A stretch of 64,000 bases of DNA from Margaritifera margaritifera. Lineage: Eukaryota; Mollusca; Bivalvia; Unionida; Margaritiferidae. This document shows positions 26,901 through 41,500 of this stretch, piece after piece (position 1 is the stretch's first letter; each line of letters starts with the position of its first letter). The position numbers and the translations under genes were made by a program. Where the stretch lies: the NCBI GenBank assembly GCA_029931535.1, contig JAQPZY010000689.1, positions 124,001-188,000 on the forward strand, given 5' to 3'. Under the pieces are notes generated by a model. The model had not been told where the DNA came from. It ran no database searches and worked only from the letters and a program-made list of their open reading frames with translations.

Positions 26901-29506
26901 TTAAGAGGAAAAAATACCAACAATCGCTGTATATGTATTGCATTCTTTGTTCATAGTTCTTGCCAAAATATTGCATGCATTCAACTGAAAATAATTTTAT
27001 ATAGCAATATAGATATACATCTATCAGAAAACATTCACATTTATATTTGAAGATCACAGGTTCATGTATTAGCATATGAATTGGAAAATTAACTAAGGTA
27101 ATATTTATTTATATTGTCCATAAGTTAACTTCACTTCTTTCAATATATTAATTCTTTCCTCCAGTGTTAGAATTTTTCTATTTTTTCGTTGGAGGTTTTG
27201 CCATTATTATCATGGTATTAATGTTATAATTTATCAATTGTAATAATGTCTGTTGTGGTTTTGATCAGACTTTGCGTAAATATGGAATATATGAAATCAA
27301 TAAATGAAATATGGAATATATGAAATCAATAAATGAAATCAAAAGACATAATGAACTCATCCAGAAACAGAATACATTTATTAAGAGACAACAGACAGAA
27401 GCCTTATTCATCAACAACACAAATGGATTAACACTATAAGCAAATATCGCAGCCATGCTGCACTAAGGTGAAAAGATGACTGCTTGGTGTGTGGGTTGTA
27501 CTCACTGTAACATACCCCCCTCCCCAAAAAAAACAAACAACACAACCCTTTAAGAATGACAATCAAATCCAGAAAACGATTATTTCTTACTAGTATTAAA
27601 GATGAGGACAAAGACTTCATTCACTCTAGGCATTATGATTAACTCCAAAGACAAACAATGTACTCAACTGCTACATTGAAGTCCTTTAAAATAATTTCTT
27701 ATTATGACATTATCGCATTGTATGGGTTCTCACAAAAGATAAAGAAACAATATAAACCTTTAAACTGCCTATTTACATCCATGACTATTCCCTTTGAAGA
27801 AAGAATGGTTAATCTCTGGGGGTATTCACATGACCTCGACACTAGAATGGCAGTGAGTGACCTATATTTTAGTCTGGTTTACATGCTATAACAAATGGTC
27901 ATGGTTACAAAGGATTAAATAAAGGTTGTTTGTTTTTGTCCCTGTTTTTGCAATATTGTCATTCATAGCAGTGTTGTTGAGAACAATCTGTACTTTGCCT
28001 GCACACCCTCCTAAGCGGTCATGTTTACAAAGGAATAAATGAAGGTCAGTGGTGTTTATATGTTTCTGCAATGTGATTGTTCATAGCAGTATCAGAATGC
28101 ATATTTTGCCTAAAAATCATGGTCGCTGGTTGTGCTCTGCAGGTGGTTGCTCATGACAGTGCATTTATATAATAAAATTGATACGTGCATTTCAATTGTG
28201 GTCATAAATGACAGGTGGTCGCTCATAGCAGAGGTCACTAAAGACAGGTTTTACCTGACAAAAAACAGAAAAAACTTGAAATTATTTCTTCTCAAAAACC
28301 ACTCAGTCATGCCATAAAGACCTTTCAAATTGTCATAAATGATGCCAATCCACCATCAAATATGGCCACAGTTACTAAAAATAGGAAAAAAACCTTCTAA
28401 TGACTTATTTCAAAAACTGCTCAGAAAGAATTTTTAAAAATTTGATAGACAGTATCATGGCATAAAAGGCATTTCAAATCATATACAAATTATGCCGATT
28501 CATCGTCAGATGTGGCCACCATTACTAAAGACAGAAAAACATTTATATGACTTCTTCTCAAAAACCACTAAATTTGACAGAAATTTTCCTGACGTAAGGG
28601 CCTTTTAAATTTATACAAATGATACTGATGTGCCATACAATACAGGTATTGGTGCTGTTACTAAAATTAAAAAAAACTGCTGAACAGAATTTGACCAAAT
28701 TTGACAGAAAGTGTTCTATCTTGAAGACCATTCAAGTTAATACAAATGATGCTGATCCACCATCAAAATTTTATTTCTGAAAACTGCTCAGCAAAACTTT
28801 GACAGAAAACATCCTGGCGTAGGCCTTTCAATATTGGACACAAAAAGTGAAGAAACCATGAAACATTTGTTTCCATAACATATACAATCAACAGCATTGG
28901 AAGAAATTTCTGCAGAAAGCATCCTACTGACTCAGATTTTTTTGCAATGAGCTCAGGTGCCAGGTGAGTAATCTTGGGCCCACTTACTAGACAGTGGTTG
29001 GGGCATATGGTGTTACCCCTGTCCGTCCATCAGCCAGACCTTGGTTAAGATTGTCATTTAGGTCATTTCAGGCACTGTAGTGGGGCATATGGTGTTACTC
29101 CTGTCCGTCCATCAGTCAGACCTTGGTTAAGATTTTCATTTAGGTCATTTCAGGCACTGTAGTGGGGCATCCATGTTCCATGAACTCGTTTCTCATTTAT
29201 TGAATAAAACAATAACTTCATGTGTGATAATTAGAATTGTACATTTATGCTTATTTCATGTGAAATTTATAAAACTAATGGAACAGTTTCATATGTAAAG
29301 GGCACTCACAAAAGATCTTCTATTTTTTCCTTGCATATCATTTAGGTGACCCACGTCAAGACATTGAATATGAGAGGCAGTACCAGCAGCAACAGACATT
29401 TATCATCCCTGAGCACATCAAAGTTTTCTTGACCTACTTCAGAAAATGTATTGTAGAACAGAATGTCTATGGAATACAGGATGCCTATGAAAATGGGTTG
29501 GTACAG

Positions 29507-29586
<80 letters not shown>

Positions 29587-32500
29587 TCAAAAATGCCAAA
29601 TTGTGACAGTCATGTCCAATCGATGAACTGAAATGACTGGTTGCTAAATGACTATGTTGAACATTTGTCATAGGGTACCCATAATTATTCCATATAATTA
29701 TTCAGTAATTGTTACCATAATTATTTAACCACACGACAAATAGCCCCACACCTTTAGACAGTGCAGGTGTGAAGGCCTATCTTCTAATCTATAGATTTAT
29801 CAAAATCATACAGTTGAATGATTGTTCTGGGGTGTTTACTTTGGAAACTTTAGTTCTAAGATCAGTTCCTCGCCTGATGTGATATGTGGCAGTGAGCAGA
29901 ATAAATTTCATTATTTAATTTCGTTCAAATAAAAGTTGTACAGATACAACTATTGATGATGATGTCATTACATCAGCAGAGATGTTGCCAGGGCATGCGA
30001 ATTCACGCACTTGTAAACCAGTGATGCGCGAGAACTCCCGCAAATTAGTTTAAAGTCGCGCATATAAAAATGTACTCTGCGCAGTATCCAATTTTTATCT
30101 AGCTGTTAACCCTTAAAGTGCTTGTCGCAGCATAATTCGGCCAACAGTAGAGGTCTCGTCATCTATTTTTTTCCAGTAGGCAACTGTTTACACATCTGAG
30201 TACTTCAGCTTGACATGAACGGTTGTTAAACTAAATTTGATTGGCATATTGGGCCCTGGAACAAGCATTGTCATGGTTGAACCTTGCATTTATGAAGGAA
30301 GTTTTACAGATGCGTGTCTAAAGTAAAGGCTCCTAGAAAACCCAACATGGTTGATCTTCAGATGACAATTTCATTCGGCATATACTGGCTGATGATAGCG
30401 ATGATGACAATGATTTTTAAAGTTTTGAAGTATATTAGATTAATGGAGCCCAGAAAGTGTTACTGGAAATACCAGTGAGTGATTTTGAACCCGAAAATAA
30501 TGTTGATTACAAGTCCAATGTACATGCTGGATGGACAAAAACAGATGGCATGCCGGTCAACCCCATTTTAAGTGGTAGTTCGAAATTAAACGCCAAAAAG
30601 GCAGAATACCAAGCCTAATTAAAATACAGGCAATTTAAAAGTAGCGATATTTCATTTCTTTTCTCAAACAATTCTGCCGTGAGGGATCTTGTGCTACAAA
30701 ACTATAGCACTCTAACGGTTCAGATAAATTGAATAAATACGAATCTAAAAAGAAATTTAAAGTAAGGATCATAATATCTCTGTCTGAACAAGCAGACTAT
30801 GGCATTTATGGACTTAAAATCCTAATACAACATTGTGGAACAGATGAGAAATCTGGCATATTAGTCAGCAAAGCACTGATTCAAGAAAGTGAAACTTTGG
30901 CAGAACTCTTGTTAGTGAAAAATCTTATTTTGGAGCAGAGATAATTGTACATAACAACCATAAAGAACAGTTTTCCAACTTGTTCAAGCTGGCTTAGCTA
31001 GCTATACACATGTGAAAGGGGGTTCTCAGCACCAAACAATATTCATACACAGATAAGGAACAAATTAAGCTCAGAAATGATCAACAGATTAATGCTTATA
31101 CAACTAGAGGAGTCATCTTTTGAGGATTTTGATTTCAATAGAGCTCTAACAAAGTGGAGAATGAAGAAAGAAAGAGACGGATATTTATATGTTAGGTCAA
31201 TATTGAACTATGGCCGTTTTCTCCTCCCCCTCAATTTTGTTCTACTCCCGGCTTATTTTGGTGACAAGGGGGAGCTTCCCCCTTTAGATAAAATCCTGGC
31301 AGCATCTTTGCATCAGTGGCAGTTCCTGTTATGTCTGCCTTGGCAAGAACATGTCATGGCTTAAAAGTTGTAAAAAAAACTCTGTGTAAGAATCCAATCT
31401 TGGGTTATCAAGTGAAAGGGCTTTCAACTGAAAATTCAGTGGCAAGTTGAAAATAATCATTTGAGGTCAGTAGGTGTGATTGTATTAGAATGGGAAGTGG
31501 GTGGTAGGTGGGTATGATTCCTCTGTAAGGTGAGGTCTGTTAGTGCAAGTGTATTGGAGTGGGAAGTATGGGGAGGGGGGTAGGATCCCTTTGTAAGGTA
31601 AGGTCTGTTAGTGCAAGTGTATTGGAGTGGAAAGTGCATTGGTGGGGGAGAGGATAGGCTCCCTCTGTAAGGTGAGGTCTGTGGGTGTGAGTGTATTAGA
31701 ATGGGAAGTACGGGGGAGGGGAGTAGGATCCCTCTGTAAGGTGAAGTCTGTGGGTGTGATTGTATTGTAATGGGAAGTGCAGGGGAGTAGGATCAATTAA
31801 AGGAGGAAATTTTGGTGATAATGTTCTTTTATAGGATAATCAAGTTTTATTAACCTGTATATGTTACAGTATTGTGTGTTAGAAGTTCACATAATTCAAG
31901 CTGGATCCTTGTAAAAGCAAATTGCTTTAAAGGTTAATTATCCTTGTTTCAGAAATATATAGTTTATTGTTTCAAGCAAGTACTTTACTAATATACTGTC
32001 CTGTACTTGATATGGAATATCTCAAATCATACTATGTATCTTGTCTTTGAAAGTATTTGTTCTCACGGAGAAGCTTGCATTTAATAAGGTTCCTTTGGAA
32101 GCCTTCAGCTAAAAATATGCAATGTTTGATTTAGTAATTTTTGTTCATAGTGTAAGTTTCATCATGTTAATCCTGCATTCCCTCGCAAAAAAGATAGAAA
32201 ATAGAGCTAACATCATGACATAATCAGATTAAGAAAAAGTATGATCTGCAAAGGGTCCTGCACTGTCAGACAGACAAAATAGCATGTCAGTGAGCTATAA
32301 TGATTTCCAGATATATTTCATTGTGTGGTACAAAATATATCGTTTTTGTACCACAAGATGAAATATATCCGATATTTACGTACAAAAAGATTTTTTTTAT
32401 TTATTATATACCAAAAGTGCTCCTGGATCAAAACTTAGAAGATAAAAATCACTCTTCAGTACACACCCCCCTTCTACCTTTTTGTAACTTCACCTCACTT

Positions 32501-35500
32501 TCAACTGTATTCATAGGCCGATCTTAAAAATACCAGCAATTTAAGAGAGCAGTAAACTTGGGATGACCTACTATGTTGCAATAAATTCGATTTTTGACAT
32601 TTAGTAAACTATTTTATCCTATCTGACCACAATGCAAGTCCGATTCAGCAAATGCATCACATTGTTGGAAAAGGTAGTACTGGGGAAATTAATTTGTTGA
32701 GACCTGAATGATGTTGAGTTAAATTTCTTCAGCAAAAAATAATTTCCATGTTTGAAAGGTAATGTAGTTTCCACAAATTTGTTCTAGCTCACAAAGTGCT
32801 TTTTTTTTTCTGTAAGTTTCTGTAAGTTTAGTTTAGCTTCTGTAGGCACACACAATCAAATGTCACATGGCATGATGGGAAATCTTGTCATTTCACATGT
32901 GAAAATATAAGGACATATTTTTCACTTGTGAAAATATAAGAATGAGAAAATATGAACAATATTTTGCCAATAGTTTCCTATATTTCACACTTAAGTATAT
33001 AATAAATTGCTCATCCAGCATACATTATCCAACCAGCAAAGATGTTAGTGTGGCACATGCAACTGGACACAGTCCTCACCTAATTAAGTCAAGGTTTGGT
33101 AAAACAAAGTGTCAGGCAAATGCTCTCATTGTTCCAGATTGGGTACCAGACGGAAATGAAAAAAGCCAGAATGGACAATCTAGTTGGATTTTGGTGATAA
33201 CATAGTATTGTACAACCTTGAAAAATCCTTGAATTAGAGGGGTTGCCTTGAAAACTTCATGAATTTCAAAAATGTTTTTTTTTATCTTTTACAAATCCTT
33301 AGATTTGTTGACAATCTTTTTACATTTTGCCCAAAGCTCCTTGAATTTAAGAGAATAAAATATATCACTTTTAAAATTCAGAATTTAGTTATTTAAATAT
33401 TTTCTTAAACTAATTAATAAATAAGTAAAATAGGATAAAATTGGGTGGATCACAAGAAACATGACACTTGTTGTTAGTAGATGGAGTAGCATCCCTTTGC
33501 TGTAGTTGCACAGTTATGTCTGTACCCTTTCATGCAGTAATAAATAATGTAACATATGGAGAAAGTTCAATTTCCATAATAAAATCAATACTCCCTGAAA
33601 ACTTGTAGAAGTCCTTGAAAACTCCTTGAAAGAAAACTCTTCAGGGCTGTACAAACCATAGATCGTAGAAGTCCTTGAAACCCTTTGAAAGAAAACTCTT
33701 CAGGGCTATACAAACCATGGATTGTACAAGTCCTTGAAAGAAATATTTTCAGGGCTGTACAAACCAAATGATTGGGCAATCAATTTAAATAGTTACGAAC
33801 TATAAAGAACATGATTGTCGTTATTTTGAAAATTGATTTTGGGAGAGAATGGAGTTTTAACTTTTGATGGACAGGTTGTTATATTATCATGTCCAATGAA
33901 CCAATTAGGAAAAATAAATTTGAGGATGATCATTCTTCTAATTTGCAAGCTTTAGTTTCTATAGTTTATTCTATCAGTTGTATGTGTAAAGGAAAAAAAC
34001 AAATTATTGGATCATACCAAAGTTTCATTTTAAAACTCTTCGAACATTAATTCTAAAATATGTTAAGAAAACTGTTCCTGTATTAGGTACTAAGTTTCTA
34101 CATGCAACAAACTCAATTTTGCAATGGCTAAAAACCTGTATTTGCTCGCAGTCTGGGAGTCTGTTCCTGGTTCATGAATGTGCAGTGTAGGCATAGTACA
34201 CATTGTTGTGTGCAAACATTTGCTAGAGCACAAAGGAATAGTTTTAGACCAGGGGTTCATAGACTTTACCTGGTATTGCAACACACATTTGTACACAGAT
34301 AAACTCTGTATTAAAGTCATTCTTACATATATAATTATGTGTTAAATAAATTAAATACCAGATACCTACAAAAATAAAGTTTAAAAAGAAACAAACAAAA
34401 GAACATACTGTACTATAGCCTGACAAATCCCCTTTATTTTGGGCATGTCCTCATGAATTCTAAATTTGGGCATGTCTCATTTACAATCGGGTAATTTTGA
34501 AGTAAGGGATTCTCTTTCTCAGTGATGAGTCATTGTCATGTCTTCATAGATTTGGATCAAATGCATACTGAATGCACAACGCAAAAATGCATGGTGTATG
34601 CTTTTCTTGTTGACCATTCTACCAGTAAAAGAGACAATAGACACAACCACCATGAATATTAAAAACCACATCTATGACATAGAATGTTTGTCAAGCTATA
34701 AAGCATAAAGCAAAATACATGCCCATCCAATGGTCACCCATCCAAGTTTGGGTGGTTATGTCCTCTGGCTATTCAGTCACAAAACCCATGTCCATTCAAT
34801 GGTCACCCATCCAAGTTTGGGTGGTTGTATTCTGTGTCCATTCAGTCACAAAACACATGCCCATCCAATGGTCATCCATCCAAGTTTGCATGGTTCTGTG
34901 GTTGTATCCTCTGGTCATTTGGTCACAAAACCCATGTCCAGTCAATGGTCATCTATTCAAGTTTGGGTGGTTGTATCCTCTGGCCATTTGCTCACAAAAC
35001 ACATGCCCATCCAGTGGTCACCCATGCAAGTTTGGGTGGTTGTTTCCTCTGGCCATTCAGTCACAAAACACATGTCCATCCAGTGGTCATCCATCCAAGT
35101 TTGGGTGGTTGTATCCTCTGGCCATTTGCTCACAAAACACATGCCCATCCAGTGGTCACCCATGCAAGTTTGGGTGGTTGTTTCCTCTGGCCATTCAGTC
35201 ACAAAACACATGTCCATCCAGTGGTCATCCATCCAAGTTTGGATGGTTGTATCCTCTGGCCATTTGGTCACAAAACACATGCCCATCCATTGGTCATCCA
35301 TCCAAGTTTGGGTGGTTGTATCTGCTGGCCATTCAGTCACAAAACACATTCCCATCCAATGGTCATCCATCCAAGTTTGGTTGGTTGTATCCTATGTCCA
35401 TTTGGTCATAAAACTTTACTCAACATTTCAAGTAATAAATGTTACTTCACACTTGGAAATATTACTTGAAATTGACAAATATAGTCTTTTGATTGGTCAG

Positions 35501-38500
35501 AATATTCTCTAGTAAGGTTTAGAGTTGAGTAAAGTTTCATGATGGAGAGGCCTAAATTAACTGGTTTCATTCTTTTTAAAGACCACCTGGTGCCAACATT
35601 TGAATTGTCAAGAGTGTTATATAAAAGTTGTTTAGAGTATGATATACAAGTTGTCAAGAGTATGAGATATAAATATGTCAATAGTATGATATATAGGTAT
35701 GTCCGGAGTATGATACAGAGAACTTGGCAAGAGTATCATATAAGTCGTCAAGAATATGATATATAGGCATGTCAAGAGTACAGTATACAAGTATGTCAAA
35801 TGCATGATATATAAGTATATCAAGAATATAATATACAAGTTGTCAAGATTATGAGATATAAGTTGTCAAGAATATGAGATATAAGTTGTTGGAACTTGTT
35901 GGACAATTGATGTAGAATTTTTAAAAGCACTGAAATATTACAATACTTTGGATGTAAAGATCACTGTGCTTGTTACAAATCATGTTTTCTTAATGTATGT
36001 TAAAACATATTATGATACACATCTTGAGAATTATCAACCTAGGAGGCATGTAGGATAGGGGACTTGAAAAAATAGTTTTTAATTAGACATCAGCTTATTT
36101 AAAAGGAAATAAAATTACACAAATGAATGAAATGCAAATGTTTATATACACTTTTTTGACAGGAAGAATGAGCAAACATAATGACATTCAATTTGGTTAA
36201 TTAGATGATGAAGTTCTTGTTTTCCTTACTAAGATTTGTCACTGCAATTGATAAATTAGGGGCATTCATTCTGTCATTTTAAAAGACTTTCCTGCCATCT
36301 ATACAGTAGCTGTTCTAAAATAAAATTATTTTCAAACACCAAATGAAAGTTTAAAGTGGCTTTACACTTGTACTTAAAAGGATAGTGTAAAAGAGAATTT
36401 GTCACTAATTGCATTTTCTTCCAGATTTAACAAACTGACTGACAGATTTTTCAAAACCAACCCCTGGCCTGATGCAGATGTAGTGGCTCCCATTGTAGGG
36501 AATGGTAAGTACATAAGACAGTGAAGACAGCTCGCCCTAGTGCTTTTATCCACTGATAATGTGATTGTTGTGTTTATAAGACTAATTATAATAGAATGAA
36601 TATTTTCTTTGTAAAACTAATGTAAAATTTAAGTTCTACATGTTGTGATTAGATGTTGACTTAAAGTGACATACAGAGAGACTAACTGTCAACACTTTTT
36701 GAGACATCTGTATCATCAATGGAAGATAGAATGTGAGAATCATTGTGCCTTGCACATAAGAGGGCACAAATTCATTTACCCCTCTGAGAAGGCTACAATT
36801 TGGAGAATTTCCTATAATCATGAATAATAAAAGTAAGAAAAGGAATAATGTGACTAGTAGCAGATGTCGCAGTAAATGCTTTATTATGGACCTCTGGATT
36901 TAGACTTGTAAATGTATTTAAAAAGTACCAATAATTTATTTTTATTGGATGTGAGGAACTAGGAGTGAATAATGCTAGTCACAAGTGTACTAAATTCTGG
37001 TAACTTTGCTCAAAGTGACTTTACTTGAATATGCACTTTCATTCAGATATGAAAGGCCCTAAATTTATGTTAACTAGCTAGACATTAATGTCCTGCAGTA
37101 GATTATGAATTAATGTGACACCGGTAGCTTTTTAAAAAATATTAAGCCTCTCAAAGACTTCATTGAGCTCATTTTTAAACTTCCATATTTTGTCATTTTA
37201 CAAGCATTATTCTTGCAAAGTTAAAATAAGTAATAAGATAAAAGTGAATGAAGAAAGAAAGGTGTATTACTCAATAATGAGAATTTTTCAGGTATTGAAT
37301 GGTATCACAGTGCAAAGGGCTTCATGTGGGCAATAAGCATAAAGCAGTGTAGGAATTTAAACTGGGGACATTATACACACACAGAACATTCTAAGCAACA
37401 TTGTGGTGGAGGCAAAACAAATTTGTGGTGCATACAAAATGATCAATTTTTAGCTCTCCTCAACGAAATAGAGGTAAACTATTGTACTAACCTCGGTGTC
37501 GGCATCAGCATCCGCACAGATAAAAGCATGGACATATGTACACCCTCATTGAATGTCAACCATTCCTTCATCTTAGGTCCTAGGCAACAGTTTGGAGTAG
37601 GTTTCATAACACTGACCCCCAGGGGAGGTGGCTGATGGGGCTAAATATTTACTTTTACATTAGTTGTACATTTTTGGTTAAGTTTATGCATTTAGCTCAT
37701 GTTTTTTGCACACTGTATAAATACTCAGACATGATTTTTTTTCGATTTTAAAGCGGAATTCCACTTTTCTCCTGACCTGAATCTGATTTTCTTCGATATG
37801 GTCCATTTTTTATATCATCTCTGATCCGGTTTTCAAATAACAGTCTTCCAGTCCCATTCTGCAACAATGCTTATAATGGTATTTGTTATGTATATTATTT
37901 AACAGACGATCTCTGTAAAGAGCTTTCTGATTGGTCAAAAGTTTGTACTTGTCCAATGAATCCTCACATAATGGGAACTTAGGGAAATAAGCATGCTTGC
38001 CAAACATGGCATCTTGAATTATTGATGGAGACAGAGACACAAAAAGTTTGAATAAAGGTGTGAAAAATGTGTGGAAATGGGAATGGCTGGAATGCATAGT
38101 CGATGATAACATAGTTCGTCAGTTTGTAAGAAAACTGAATGCCAGAGGACTAGCATATTGCGATCTTATAGTGGATGTATATAATTAAAAACTTTTACCA
38201 TGAAATAAGAAAAACATTTGTTATGAGATGAAAAATGTAATATGTGCTGCAAAAATGAACAAATTATTGTGACTGATTTATTATGTGAACACTGACATGT
38301 ACATGTAATAACTTCAGCACTAATATTTTTGGACAACAAGTTGATGTGACAATGAACATTGTTAAATTCTTCAACTATTGTTTAAAGTTGGATAAGTTTG
38401 TTTTTTTTCAAATGATTTGTTTTGTTGGAATGAAGTAACAACTTTGCAAAATATTATGATAATAAGGGCCACCAGGAGCAGTTTTGTATGCTCTCAGAGT

Positions 38501-41500
38501 CTAAAATGTATTTTTGGCTGGGGCCTTCGGCCCCATGGACCCCCAGTCAGGGGCGCCGTCCCTTGAGACCCCGCTGGTGAGGATCCCCAGACCCCCCTTC
38601 ACAATTTCAGTTTCTTCACCCAAGAACCAAAATCATGACTGTATACTGTTATACCTGGAATCATGAAACTTTGGTGAGGGGATGCATCTTGAGCATTACT
38701 ACACCCTCATTACAGATATAGACCACTGTGACCTATATTTCATGCTTTACTGACTTTTTTTAAATTTTGTGGTTTAAATTGTCAAGCTGTGTTCATGATA
38801 GAATCATTAAATTATATGATTGTATGTGTGTCTAATAGTATCACACCCTTACCATAAAGGTCACTGTAACCGACATTTCACATATACTGCCTTAAGTTAA
38901 TTTTTTACATTTAGCTTATGACAAACTTTGTATTTTGCACCCTGCATATACACTGTTATACCCAGATTCATGAAAGTTTTTGAGGGGATGCATCTTGATG
39001 AGTACTACACTCTCCTCACTAAAGCATGTTTAGCTGACTTTGGTTAAATTTTGTTTTAAGTTTATTTCTTAAGCTCTGTTCACGCTAGAATCATCAACCT
39101 AAATGATTGTCTTCATCTCTATTAGTACCATAGCCTTGCCACCAAAGAATGTTACTGTGACCTAGATTTCACATTTTACTGGCTTGGGTTAAGTTTTTGC
39201 ATTTAGCTCATGACCAGATAGGTTTTAGCACCCTCAATATACCTAGATTCATGAAACTTGGCGAGGGAATGCATCTTCATAAATGTAGGTCACTGACCTT
39301 TATTTCAGGCTTCACTGACTTTGGTTAAATTGTGTTTTAAGTTTATTTCTCAAGCTCTGTTCATACTAGATTAGAATCATCAAACTAGATGATTGTATGC
39401 ATCTCTTAGTACCGTGACCTATATTTCACATTTGACTGGCTTAGGTTAAGTTTTTGCATTTAGCTTGTGACCAAGTAGGTTTGTAGCACCCTATACATAT
39501 ATACTGTTATACCATGATTCATGTAAGTGAGTGGATGCATCTTGATGAGTGCTACATCCTAATTACAGAAGTAGATCAATGTGAACTATATTTCATGCTT
39601 CACTGACTTTGGTACAGTTGTGTGTTCTAAGTGTATTTCTCAAGCTCTGTTTATGCTAGAATCATCAAACTGGATGATTTTATGCATGTCTAATAATACC
39701 ACACCCTTACCACAAAAGTTGTCACTGACCAACATTTTACACTTTACTGACTTAGGTTAAGTTTTCAGGTTTAGCTCAAAACCAGATAGGTTTTTTAGCA
39801 CCCTGTATACATACTGTTGTACCAGGATTCATGAAATTTGTGAGGGGGTGTATCTTGACCAGTACTACACCCTCGTCTTGAAAGTAGGTCACTGTGGCCC
39901 ATATTACATGCTTCACTGCCTTGGTTGCAGTCGCAAGCATTGTTTATGCAGAATGATCAAACTGGGTGATTGTATACATCCCTATTTGTGCTACACCCTT
40001 ACAACAAAAGAAGGTCATTGTGACCTACATTTAACATTTTACTAGCTTATGTTAAGTTTTTGCATTTAGCTCATGGCCACATTCATGTTTTATCTACTGT
40101 ATAATACTATTATACCTGGAATCATTAAATATGGTGAGAGAATGCATCTTGATAAGCACTAAACCCTCATCTTAAAAGTAGGTCACCATGACCCAAATTT
40201 CACATTTCACTGACTTTGGTTCAGTTTGATGTTTTTACTGTTCATGCTGTAATCATTAAACTAGGTTATTCTATACATCTCTGTTAGTACCACACCCATA
40301 CCAAAATTGGTCACTGTGACCTATATGTCACATCTTAGTGCATTAGGTTAAGTTGTTGCATTTAGCTCATGACCACATAGGTTTGTGGCTTTCTGTGTCC
40401 ATCTGTCATATAGAAAATCAAGTTTGAACACAACTCCCTCATTTCAGTAATAGATCAGTATTGACCATAATTTAAGCTTCACTGACATGAGTTAAATTTT
40501 GTGTTTGATGTTCTTTTCTCAGGCACTGTTTATGCTTGAATTGTGAAATTGATGATGATATGCATCTCGGTTGCTACAACTCTTACAACAAAAGAGGCTC
40601 ATCAATACGTATATTTCATCTTTTATTGGCTTTGGTTAAGATTTTTAATTAAGCTCATGACAACATGAGTTTTGGGCTTTTTTATGCATATTATTCTACC
40701 TAGAATCATGAAACTCGGTGAGTGGATGCATCTTGATAAGTTCTACATCCTTTTGCAAACGGCATCTCTGTGACCTATATTTCATGATATGTGACATTCT
40801 TCAAATTTTGTGTTAAGAATTCATTTCTTGGGAGCTGTTTATGTTTCAGTCATGAAACTTAATAATTGCATGCATCTCTATTATTACTACATCCTTAAAG
40901 CCAAAGAAGATCACTGTGACCTAGTTCCTGATCAGTGCAGTTGGAAGTAGGAATAAATATGTTTATTCAATGGGAAACTTTTATATTAATAACTGTACAT
41001 TGTATATTGTACTGTTACCATCATCAGGTTAAATATGTATTATACATGAGAATGAGTATAGGAATTAGGTGAGTGGACTGCATGATGCATGCTTTTCATG
41101 TGAGGCCTTGCCTCACATTGCATGATTAATAAAGGCAATTATTGATGCATGAACTATGTCGCTCTAAGGTTACTCACAGCCTTAGGTGAGTGGACTGCAT
41201 GATGCATGCTTTTCATGTGAGGCCTTGCCTCACATTGCATGATTAATGAAGGCAATTATTGATGCATGAACTATGTTTTGCTGGATGTCGCTCTAAGGTT
41301 ACTCACAGCCTGTGACTTACACCCAGTTAAATATAGCTTCTATGGGTGGACAATGATAATAGCTTTTCAAGCTGATTTTAAGAATGATTTGATTTATAAA
41401 ACAGTGTTGCACATAGGCTCACATGGGTAGGGGACACTGTATACCCCACCCTCTAAATTTGGGGGACACACAACATTTTAGAGGGTCAAATGAAAATAAT

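Noticed and set aside
29501..29506. GTACAG as the exon 3 donor
   Set aside because: It would put the start of exon 4 in a frame that reads ATT then TAA. The GTTGGT donor at 29497 restores the conserved reading frame.
29342..29671. 109-codon minus-strand ORF with an (IY)n run
   Set aside because: Antisense of EIF3L exon 3 and the TA microsatellite.
34245..34270. Second hAT MITE end (GACCAGGGGTTCATAGAC)
   Set aside because: No matching inverted end or 8-bp duplication found nearby.
34719..35512. Overlapping ORFs of 214-260 codons on + and 137 codons on -
   Set aside because: All are created by the 69-bp minisatellite, whose period is a multiple of three. No start context, splice support or non-repetitive domain.
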